Assembly (NCBI GenBank): GCA_003151535.1
Contig: PLXT01000077.1
Location: 1-11,796, forward strand
Direction of reading: 5' to 3'
DNA length: 11,796 bases
DNA from: Methanobacterium sp.
Lineage (GTDB): Archaea; Methanobacteriota; Methanobacteria; Methanobacteriales; Methanobacteriaceae
The notes below the pieces were generated by a model that was not told the DNA's origin, did not search any database, and worked only from the letters and a program-made list of their open reading frames with translations. The position numbers and the translations under genes are program-made. Shown piece after piece: positions 1 to 5,460 of this stretch (the stretch's first letter is position 1; each line of letters starts with the position of its first letter).

Positions 1-1
1 A

Positions 2-247
2 ACACCCACTAACTTGACAACCCCCCCGGATTATATTGTGTATAATGGAGATAAACCGTTATTGATAGTAGAAGCTAAAAATCCTATTGAACGAATAGAA
101 GAGTTTATGCATGAACCTCAAGATTACTCTGCTGTAATTAATAGAAAGTATATAGGATTTAATCCTGTTAAATATTGTTTAATTTCTAATGGAGATTTTA
201 CTTATTTATTGAATGTAGATGAGGAAGAACCAATTATTAGGAATTAA
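2..247 (+). CDS. HsdR N-terminal-like restriction/nuclease domain protein (5' partial)
   Basis: The reading frame is open to the left edge, so the true start lies outside; the TTG at 14 is probably not the start. The visible 81 residues contain a PD-(D/E)XK-type core: Pro-Pro-Asp-Tyr-Ile-Val-Tyr, then a short loop and the hydrophobic strand LLIVEAKNP, where Glu and Lys of E-A-K are the expected metal/catalytic residues. A following FMHEPQDYSAV helix and YCLISNGDFTYLL strand match the type I restriction HSDR_N fold. The protein stops right after this fold, so no helicase or translocase domain follows. It is either a stand-alone HSDR_N protein, common in archaea and bacteria, or a truncated HsdR. 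No hsdM or hsdS is visible. Role in DNA cleavage is inferred from family only. Confidence 0.7.
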   Translation, partial: TPTNLTTPPDYIVYNGDKPLLIVEAKNPIERIEEFMHEPQDYSAVINRKYIGFNPVKYCLISNGDFTYLLNVDEEEPIIRN

Positions 248-673
248 GAAGGGATTTTCTGTTTAATGTCCTGTATGTTGTTAAAAAAAATAGTTCGGTT
301 TTTCATCATATTTAAGCATGATGTTTTTTAAGTTCTTTTCTTAGGAATTAAATCTTCCATTATCTATAACCTATACATGATTAGAATAATAGTTAGGCTT
401 CCTTTTCAATATTGATGTAGGTTACTTCATGGATTCGATATGTATAGTATTTTAATATTTTTTTGATTCCAATTACTCTACACTGGGGTATGTTTATGGG
501 TAGTAGTTCTATGATTTCAATATAAAAACTTAGATTCTAACCTGTTGGTGTCCTTGCAAGGAAGAAAATAAAATTTAGTTTTAAAATAAAAAATTTAAAT
601 TTTTTCCATTACATTTTTTCCTCCAATTATTAATTCAAATCTAAATTTCAACAAATCCTCCGAAAAACCAGTT
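248..673. other. AT-rich intergenic stretch between convergent genes
   Basis: No gene-sized ORF is seen. It lies between convergently transcribed genes (HsdR_N-like on plus, peroxiredoxin on minus) and so should hold both 3' ends. It contains the candidate terminator at 304-329, a T7 run on the plus strand near 463-469, a perfect 12-bp palindrome TCCTTGCAAGGA at 551-562, and an A6 run at 588-593 that is T6 for minus-strand transcripts. On the minus strand, a strong ribosome-binding-like GGAGGA (656-661) precedes an 18-codon TTG-started ORF (595-651) just behind the peroxiredoxin gene; this may be a gene remnant. Confidence 0.6.
304..329 (+). terminator. Candidate terminator after the HsdR_N-like gene
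   Basis: A perfect 6-bp inverted repeat, CATCAT (304-309) and ATGATG (318-323), with an 8-base loop is followed directly by six T (324-329). It lies 57 bases after the plus-strand stop codon. Archaeal termination mostly needs the T tract; the hairpin may be incidental. Confidence 0.35.
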
Positions 674-1351
674 TTAGTAGTCTTTGTAGCAAAGCCACCA
701 GTCAAAACATTTATACTTCTCTGAACGTTTTTTACCTTCTTCTATATTCGGTACTGGTGGTATTATGAGTCCTTTACCAATTAATTCATTTTCTGGCCAG
801 TCGGCTGGAATTGCCACATGTTTTGTCTCGATCTGGTTAAATCCTTCTATCATTCTTAGGATCTCATCCATGTTACGTCCAAGTTCCTGTGGATAATAAA
901 GTATAGCCCTTATTATTCCCTCGGGATCAATAATGAACACAGCTCTTACTGTGTTGGTTGCCTTGGCTGGATGGATCAATCCTAAAGTTTTTGCTACATC
1001 TCCTGTGTCTGCAATTACAGGGAATTCTATTTCAACTTCAAGATTGTCCTTTATCCATTCAATCCATTTGAGATGGGAGAAAACTTGGTCAACGCTCAGA
1101 CCTATGAGTTCGCAGTTTAAATCCCTGAATTTCTGGTATCTCTTCTGAAAAGCTACAAATTCTGTTGTACATACTGGTGTAAAGTCTGCCGGATGACTGA
1201 AAAGAATAAACCATTTTCCTTTAAATGCCTTTGGAAGTTCCATCATCCCCTGTGTGGTTTGAACTTTCATCGTTGGGAATTCATCTCCTATCAAGGGGAT
1301 ACCCATTCCATCTTTCTTCATTTTTTTTACAATATAAACTTTTTCATCCAT
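674..1351 (-). CDS. Peroxiredoxin (archaeal Prx6-type, with two C-terminal cysteines)
   Basis: Thiol peroxidase of 225 residues, expected in the cytoplasm, reducing H2O2 or organic hydroperoxides. The active-site loop PADFTPVCTTEF (residues 54-65) holds the PxxxTxxC signature with peroxidatic Cys61; His53 precedes it and Arg136 (TVRAVF) is the expected catalytic arginine. The long C-terminal part (about 170-225) is the Prx6 arm. Near its end lie Cys215 and Cys221, spaced six apart, as in archaeal Prx of the Aeropyrum pernix type, where such a pair resolves the sulfenic acid. The N-terminus is about 15 residues longer than in many archaeal homologues that begin near the IPLIGDEFP segment; Met11 or Met16 are alternative starts. 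I keep Met1 because GGGGGAG sits 6 bases upstream. It is the last gene of a rhodanese-pirin-small ORF operon, and its start overlaps the small ORF by 8 bases. The electron donor is not encoded here. Confidence 0.93.
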   Translation of the reverse strand: MDEKVYIVKKMKKDGMGIPLIGDEFPTMKVQTTQGMMELPKAFKGKWFILFSHPADFTPVCTTEFVAFQKRYQKFRDLNCELIGLSVDQVFSHLKWIEWIKDNLEVEIEFPVIADTGDVAKTLGLIHPAKATNTVRAVFIIDPEGIIRAILYYPQELGRNMDEILRMIEGFNQIETKHVAIPADWPENELIGKGLIIPPVPNIEEGKKRSEKYKCFDWWLCYKDY

Positions 1352-1421
1352 TAATACTCCCCCATTTTTTAATGTATTTTACTTTTATTTTCCTAGGGTT
1401 CTCTATAACATGTTCGTTCAT
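1344..1421 (-). CDS. Small ORF of 25 residues overlapping the peroxiredoxin start
   Basis: It begins with ATG (1419-1421) preceded by a near-consensus Shine-Dalgarno AGGTGAT (1426-1432) with a 4-base spacer, one of the best ribosome sites in the window. It encodes a basic peptide starting MNEHVIENPRK and ending KKWGSING, with 7 Lys or Arg in 25 residues. Its TGA stop lies inside the first three codons of the peroxiredoxin gene (8-base overlap), so a ribosome finishing here could re-initiate on the peroxiredoxin ATG. It starts 23 bases after the pirin stop. I know no family for it. It may be a leader/coupling peptide, a genuine small protein, or a chance ORF in the spacer; conservation would decide. 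Confidence 0.42.
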   Translation of the reverse strand: MNEHVIENPRKIKVKYIKKWGSING

Positions 1422-1425
1422 TACA

Positions 1426-1432
1426 ATCACCT
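1426..1432 (-). promoter_or_regulatory. Shine-Dalgarno AGGTGAT of the 25-codon ORF
   Basis: The minus strand reads AGGTGAT followed by TGTA and ATG. The match to the methanogen anti-Shine-Dalgarno sequence is strong. It serves the small ORF and not the peroxiredoxin, which has its own G-rich site nearer its ATG. Confidence 0.5.
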
Positions 1433-1444
1433 AAAGATTTTTGT

Positions 1445-2335
1445 TTATTTAACAAAATTATCGTTCTGTAGGTCTCTCAAGGCTTGTTCGATTTCATCTG
1501 ATGTGTTCATAACAAACGGCCCATATCTTGCGATTGGTTCATTAAGTGGTTTTCCTGAAATTAATAAAAACCTAACAGGAATTTGGTCAGATTTAGCTCT
1601 AACATAATTTCCATCACCAAATATCACCAGCTTAGTTGCAGGTACAACTGTACCTTCCCCTAATGAATTTAATTCAAAGTCTCCAAAAATTCCTTCACCT
1701 TCAAATACGTAGGCAAAAGCTGTGTGTCCACGTTTAATGGGTTGTTCAAAAGAAGATCCTGCAGGAATAATCACATCCAGATACTCGGGATCTGCGAATA
1801 TCTCAGTTACAGCACCTTCAACACTTTCCATTTCTCCAGCGATTATCTTTACAACTACTCCATCTTTACGGTGAATTTCTGGAATTTGTGATGATTTAAC
1901 TTCTTGGTACCGTGGTGTGGTCATTTTTAACTTGGCTGGAAGATTAACCCATAGTTGAAAGCCTTCCATCTTCCCTTTATAAGGTTTTGGCATCTCTTCA
2001 TGAATAATTCCACTACCAGAAGTCATCCACTGGACATCATCCTTCCCTAGTATGCCTGAGTTACCCATACTATCTTTGTGGTTAACTAAACCGTCTAAAA
2101 TGTAAGTAACAGTTTCAATTCCCCTATGTGGATGCATTGGAAACCCTGCAAGATAATCATTAGGATCATCGGATCCAAAGTGGTCAAAGAGCAGAAATGG
2201 ATCAAGATAATCTAATTTTTGAGTCGCTATACTCCGGCGTAAACGCACCCCCGCACCTTCCATCACGTAAATTGGGTTAATAATGTCAATAACTTTTCGT
2301 AGTATCTTCACTTTATAATTCTCCTCACTAATCAT
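1445..2335 (-). CDS. Pirin family protein (bicupin)
   Basis: Protein of 296 residues, normal for pirins (about 280-300). The N-terminal cupin carries the metal site: FPMHPHRGIETVTY with His68 and His70, then IIHEEMP with His112 and Glu114, equivalent to the Fe-binding His56, His58, His101 and Glu103 of human pirin. The C-terminal cupin (about 165-285) shows the usual AYVFEGEG and LLISGKPLNEPIARYGPFVMN segments. Bacterial and archaeal pirins are cytoplasmic; some have quercetinase activity and others act as redox-sensing regulators, so the substrate cannot be named. ATG overlaps the rhodanese TGA stop by four bases (ATGA), implying translational coupling. An alternative start is GTG at 2309-2311 (288 residues), which has the better ribosome site GAGGAG. 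Next come the small ORF and peroxiredoxin, suggesting a shared redox-stress role. Confidence 0.92.
   Translation of the reverse strand: MISEENYKVKILRKVIDIINPIYVMEGAGVRLRRSIATQKLDYLDPFLLFDHFGSDDPNDYLAGFPMHPHRGIETVTYILDGLVNHKDSMGNSGILGKDDVQWMTSGSGIIHEEMPKPYKGKMEGFQLWVNLPAKLKMTTPRYQEVKSSQIPEIHRKDGVVVKIIAGEMESVEGAVTEIFADPEYLDVIIPAGSSFEQPIKRGHTAFAYVFEGEGIFGDFELNSLGEGTVVPATKLVIFGDGNYVRAKSDQIPVRFLLISGKPLNEPIARYGPFVMNTSDEIEQALRDLQNDNFVK
2321..2326 (-). promoter_or_regulatory. Internal Shine-Dalgarno GAGGAG favouring a GTG start for pirin
   Basis: Within the first codons of the annotated pirin gene the minus strand has GAGGAG, then nine bases, then GTG (2309-2311). No comparable site precedes the upstream ATG (2333-2335), which would rely on coupling through the ATGA overlap. 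The mature start could be either. Confidence 0.4.
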
Positions 2336-2679
2336 TTTACAAGAGGAAGTTCACTCACTTCCCAACCTCTAAATCCGCCTAAAATATTATGAGCTTCTTT
2401 AAATCCTGAATCTTTCATTTTCTCTAAAAAATATCCTCCTCTTACACCACTTCTACAATATATGACATAATTTTTTTCTTTATCAAGCTTATTCACTTTT
2501 TTTTGGAATTCATGGCCATCATAATCTAAATTCTTCGCACCAGCTATATGCTCGTCATCAAATTCTTCATAAGGTCTAATATCAAGAATAATAAAATTAG
2601 AGTCATTTTCATGTTCTTTAATCAATTTAAATGCATCTTGTGGCGATATAGTTTCCATAATTTGTTTAAATTCACTCAT
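2332..2679 (-). CDS. Single-domain rhodanese (sulfurtransferase)
   Basis: Protein of 115 residues, the typical size of a one-domain rhodanese of the GlpE/PspE kind. It has the substrate-side motif ILDIRPYEEFDDEHIAGAKN (about 31-50) and the active-site loop YCRSGVRGG with Cys75 as the persulfide-forming residue, then the ILGGFRGWE end motif. A six-residue loop (CRSGVR) indicates a sulfurtransferase and not a phosphatase of the Cdc25 type. No signal peptide, so cytoplasmic. Start ATG is supported by GGAGTGAT four bases upstream. It is the first gene of the operon and its TGA stop overlaps the pirin ATG. Likely it moves sulfane sulfur to an acceptor thiol; the acceptor is unknown. The promoter should lie in 2690-2800. 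Confidence 0.93.
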   Translation of the reverse strand: MSEFKQIMETISPQDAFKLIKEHENDSNFIILDIRPYEEFDDEHIAGAKNLDYDGHEFQKKVNKLDKEKNYVIYCRSGVRGGYFLEKMKDSGFKEAHNILGGFRGWEVSELPLVK

Positions 2680-2770
2680 AATATCACTCCTATTAAATCC
2701 ACTTTGAATCTCTATTCCTTGCTTTATCCATTCACATCCCGATTTATGAATTAAACTTCTTGAAAATGTT

Positions 2771-2781
2771 TAAAATATTTT
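2771..2781 (-). promoter_or_regulatory. Candidate TATA box of the rhodanese-pirin-peroxiredoxin operon
   Basis: The minus strand reads AAAATATTTTA here, about 92 bases before the rhodanese ATG. An archaeal start site about 25 bases downstream would give a leader of roughly 65 bases. The whole region is AT-rich, so the match is weak evidence. Confidence 0.22.
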
Positions 2782-3014
2782 GATATAGTTTGTGACATTG
2801 TTAATTAATTTAGAGTCACATTAGATCTGTCTATTAATAAGTTGGATTTGAATAAGTTAAATATTTTGTAACTTTTATATGGTTATAATTGACACTAATA
2901 TTATGATACTGATCTACAAAAACCAAGGAAAAAAAGGATGAAATACCCAAACTATAAGAGAAACCCAACCAAAAAATATAAAAAAACGAGTTAATAGAAA
3001 ATCTCTTAAATGAT

Positions 3015-3019
3015 TAATA
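3015..3019. repeat. Left copy of TAATA target-site duplication
   Basis: TAATA directly abuts the left inverted repeat; the identical copy at 3128-3132 abuts the right one. Extension by one base on either side breaks the match. In AT-rich DNA a 5-bp match can occur by chance, but its exact position at both ends supports transposition. Confidence 0.6.
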
Positions 3020-3127
3020 GAGGCTGTCCCATAATACAAAATCTGGAAAAAAATAAGAATAAATAGACCTTTAAATTCAAAATAAATAAAAAATTAGCAG
3101 TGCAGAAAATAATTATGGGACAGCCTC
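3020..3127. mobile_element. MITE-like element, 108 bp, with 16-bp perfect terminal inverted repeats
   Basis: The left end GAGGCTGTCCCATAAT (3020-3035) is the exact reverse complement of the right end (3112-3127). The element is flanked on both sides by the direct repeat TAATA (3015-3019 and 3128-3132), which looks like a 5-bp target-site duplication. Because the repeats begin and end with TA/AT, the inverted match can be drawn to 18 bp (3018-3129). The 76-bp interior is AT-rich and codes for nothing. Ends of the GAGGCTGTCCCA kind resemble those of several DDE transposase families (IS1182-like or IS5-like), so it is probably a non-autonomous derivative mobilised in trans. No transposase is in the window. 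The family assignment is from memory; the structure itself is seen directly. Confidence 0.8.
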
Positions 3128-3132
3128 TAATA
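3128..3132. repeat. Right copy of TAATA target-site duplication
   Basis: Direct-repeat partner of 3015-3019, abutting the right terminal inverted repeat of the MITE-like element. Confidence 0.6.
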
Positions 3133-3390
3133 TATTAAAAAAGACTTATTATAAGCACATTGTTGTAAATTAAGAATACTATTTTGAGTTCAATTATCAA
3201 AGAATAACTTATAGAGATATGAAAATATAATTAACTAGACCCATATTAGTTTAAAATAGAATAAAAAACTTAGAATTTTAGAGCAAATATCTCTTTAACT
3301 TATCATTTTATTTAATAGATATGATTAGATGAATACTCTCCCAATCAATAATAATCTCTCGTTTTGTTCATGGGATTTAAGGGTTTGTTT

Positions 3391-3413
3391 AATTATTCTA
3401 TAAAAAAATAATT
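3391..3413 (-). terminator. Candidate terminator after the MBL-rhodanese gene
   Basis: On the minus strand a 7-bp AT-only inverted repeat (AATTATT at 3407-3413 and AATAATT at 3391-3397) surrounds a T7 tract (3402-3408), 64 bases after the stop codon. The T tract is the part likely to matter in archaea. Confidence 0.3.
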
Positions 3414-3476
3414 ATGGAAAGTGTCCAAATATAACTATTTAAAATTCTATTCTTTTCTTTTAACATTTTTAAGATT

Positions 3477-4872
3477 TTACAGCAGATATCCTGCTTTTCT
3501 CCAAGCATTCATGCCACCTAACACTGTTACAACATCTACATAACCATTTCTCAGTAAAATACTGCTTGCTATAGTGGATGTGTACCCAGAATTACAGTAA
3601 ACCACTACCTTTCTATTACGTGGTACTTTGTCTAATTCCTCTTCTAAATATCCTAAATAAATATGGTGAGCTCCTTTTATGTATCCAGTTTTCCAATCAG
3701 CGATTTTTCTAACATCTAAAATGAATAATGATTCTTCATTTTGTTTTTCTCTAAGTTTCTGTACAGACCATAACTCCAGTTTTTCAATAGGTTCCGCGTG
3801 CGTATACCATTTAGTGAATCCTCCACCGAGATATCCGTAGATATTATCATATCCTAGTCGAACCAGGTATCTGCGGACCTCATCGATGCTTTGGCCATCT
3901 TCATCTATTATGATGATAGGGTCCTGGTAATTAAGCATCCAACCTGCATAGGTGGGTAAACGATCCTTCCAAATATTCAAAATTTGAGGTATATGTCCTC
4001 CACCATAACTAGTGGGTTTCCTTACATCAACAATTTGAGCTCCACCATTATTTAACTGTTTAACTTCATTTACATTTAAAACCTTTAATTCCGGAAGTCT
4101 GTAAATAAGATCAGGCCCTTTTAAGTTGATATCAACCATTTTATCAAAATATGGCATATAATAAAGTTGTTCATTAATCTTACTCTCAATGAATTCATCT
4201 CGACTGTAACTTAACGATTGGCTATTCTTTTTTTCATATCCAATAGTAGCGAGCTCCTGCTCCCTTATATCAGCCCCACAAACAGAACCTGCACCATGGG
4301 CAGGGCATAAAATGACATGATCACCTATAGGAAGAATCTTATGGAATATGCTATTATAAAGATCTCCAGCTAATCTTTTTTTCTCGGATTCACCGTAAAG
4401 ATCAACTCTACCGGTCTCTCCTGCAAATAGAGCATCACCACTAAAGATCAAGTAAACATCTTCTGAGACATTAGTATCCTTCATAGTGATAGATATACTT
4501 TCATCGGTGTGACCTGGTGTATCAATAATTTCCAGTTCAATGGATCCCAACTGAAATTTATTCCCTTCACACACGGAGTTTCCATAAGTGAAATCAAGCT
4601 GAGATCCATGCTAAACTTCGGCATTTACAATCTCTCTTAATTCAATTGACCCTATAGCATAATCTTCGTTGCGGTGAGTTTCGAATATGTATTCTATTTG
4701 TAGGTTATTCTTCTCAGCAATTTCTAGGTATACGTCACAATCTCTACGAGGATCAATAACTGCAGCAGAACCATTAGATCCAATAAAATAAGATTTATGG
4801 GAGTCATATTTTATAAAAATTAAATTTTTACTGAGATTTTCAATAGATATTAAACGATTTTTATTTGCTCAT
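3477..4872 (-). pseudogene. Metallo-beta-lactamase / double rhodanese fusion, broken by an amber stop and a start-proximal frameshift
   Basis: The full family protein is about 460 residues: an MBL-fold domain (persulfide dioxygenase/glyoxalase II-like) followed by two rhodanese domains. The 3' part is intact from GTG at 4574 (365 residues): TPGHTDESIS (His22), IFSGDALFAG (Asp47), CPAHGAGSVCG (His93), a first rhodanese domain with no catalytic Cys (IIIIDEDGQS, 220-229), and a second with YCNSGYTS (Cys327). Upstream in the same frame lies the missing MBL half, with YFIGSNGSAAVIDPRRD and FETHRNEDYAIGS, but TAG at 4611-4613 stands where homologues have an aromatic residue between AEV and HGSQLDF. 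That frame has no ATG, GTG or TTG before a TGA at 4869-4871; the natural ATG (4870-4872) is one base out of frame, with stop TAA after three codons. kdpA, kdpB and kdpD end in TAG, so amber recoding is unlikely. Confidence 0.85.
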
Positions 4873-5115
4873 CTAGGGCATTTATGTGTTTTAAATCTTT
4901 CTTTTTTCCTTCAATGATTATATAATCATTTAAAAACTTTGAAATATCTATAGGGGATCCATATTCTTCACTAAGTTCTGTATATATCATATATAAATTT
5001 TCTTCTATTTCTTTGTTTTAAGAAAAACGTAATAATCAGGGTTATCTCTTGCAAAAAGGATGTATACATTATTTCCAGATTTTAAATCGTTTATTTTTAT
5101 TTCGCTTTCAAACAC
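4850..5115 (-). pseudogene. Unknown small protein (about 88 residues) with a one-base frameshift
   Basis: From GTG at 5113-5115, behind a G-rich site (GGGGGG, nine bases upstream), the frame reads VFESEIKINDLKSG, later YILFARDNPDYYVFLKTKK, and stops with TAG at 5005-5007. Moving to another frame at about 5012-5016, inside a run of A, the coding pattern resumes as KEIEENLYMIYTELSEEYG and continues through DISKFLNDYIIIEG to TAA at 4850-4852. The joined product would be about 88 acidic/lysine-rich residues without a signal peptide, membrane segment or cysteine. The downstream half could also be read as a 46-residue ORF from ATG at 4988-4990. Its end overlaps the ATG of the MBL-rhodanese gene by 23 bases, so the two were probably one operon. 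I do not recognise the family. A sequencing or assembly error in the A run is an alternative to true decay. Confidence 0.55.
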
Positions 5116-5210
5116 AGACCCCAACCCCCCTTTATATTAGGTTTTATTCATTTCTTCTAATTTTAATTTATCCCTTTGAAATGTATGATAAATTACACAA
5201 ATTCTCTTAA

Positions 5211-5237
5211 ACATCATGTTTATTTGAGATATGATGT
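5211..5237. repeat. Inverted repeat ACATCAT / ATGATGT upstream of the damaged operon
   Basis: Seven-base arms (5211-5217 and 5231-5237) are separated by 13 bases, and a second small palindrome AAACATCATGTTT (5209-5221) overlaps the left arm. It lies about 95 bases upstream of the GTG of the minus-strand small gene, in its likely promoter zone. It could be an operator or simply AT-rich chance. The core CATCAT/ATGATG recurs as the hairpin at 304-323. Confidence 0.3.
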
Positions 5238-5304
5238 AAAGTAGTAAAATCTTAAGGAAGATAAATGTTTAGAACTTTTTATTCTTGAGAGAGACGCCTA
5301 TAGA

Positions 5305-5430
5305 ATGAATACATTACCAAAATGTTTCGTTAAACTAGTTTTCATAGCTGATATGTGGATAGGAAGACTTGAAATCTGGCCAATACTTTTCCTAATTGTC
5401 ATAGCTGCACAAAACACAATAAGAAAATAA
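5305..5430 (+). pseudogene. Relic of the C-terminal end of a TrkH/KtrB-type K+ transporter
   Basis: A 41-codon plus-strand ORF from ATG (5305) to TAA (5428-5430) contains IADMWIGRLEIWPILFLIV. The pattern MWxGRLEI followed by a hydrophobic stretch is the hallmark of the last transmembrane segment of TrkH-family potassium transporters. The frame stays open upstream only to 5248, and nothing upstream matches the remaining ~440 residues or their selectivity-filter loops, so this is a fragment and not a working gene. It faces the Kdp operon and ends 30 bases from the kdpD stop. It probably records loss or rearrangement of a low-affinity K+ transporter beside the high-affinity pump. The match is short, and a small unrelated membrane peptide is possible. 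Confidence 0.55.
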
Positions 5431-5431
5431 A

Positions 5432-5460
5432 GGGGAATATAAAAAAAATCACCTATTCCC
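5432..5460 (-). terminator. kdpD terminator (T8 tract inside a 7-bp stem)
   Basis: Immediately behind the kdpD TAG the minus strand has eight T (5441-5448), the usual archaeal termination signal. The tract sits in the loop of an inverted repeat, TATTCCC (5454-5460) pairing with GGGAATA (5433-5439). The kdpD and TrkH-relic strands converge here. Confidence 0.5.

Larger units (their letters stand above)
2680..3476. other. Gene-poor AT-rich region containing a MITE-like element
   Basis: No ORF of useful length. The right part of the rhodanese operon promoter is at about 2690-2800. An 18-codon plus-strand ORF (2938-2994, Lys/Arg/Tyr-rich) follows an AAGGA-like site but has no recognisable product and may be chance. 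The 108-bp inverted-repeat element is at 3020-3127. The 3' end of the MBL-rhodanese gene and a T7 tract at 3402-3408 lie at the right side. The rest shows nothing I can interpret. Confidence 0.6.

Noticed and set aside
933..1607. Plus-strand ORFs over peroxiredoxin and pirin
   Set aside because: Antisense shadows of well-supported genes with no recognisable product.
2938..2994. 18-codon plus-strand ORF with a weak AAGGA site
   Set aside because: Too short, in A-rich DNA, with no neighbour of its kind. Mentioned only in the description of the region.
2680..3476. CRISPR array or tandem repeats in the long AT-rich gap
   Set aside because: No regularly spaced direct repeats are present. The only clear structure is the single inverted-repeat element.
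3477..4574. Treating the 365-residue GTG-started ORF as a complete gene
   Set aside because: The missing MBL half is readable just upstream in the same frame, and no good ribosome site precedes GTG 4572-4574. It is the 3' part of a broken longer gene.
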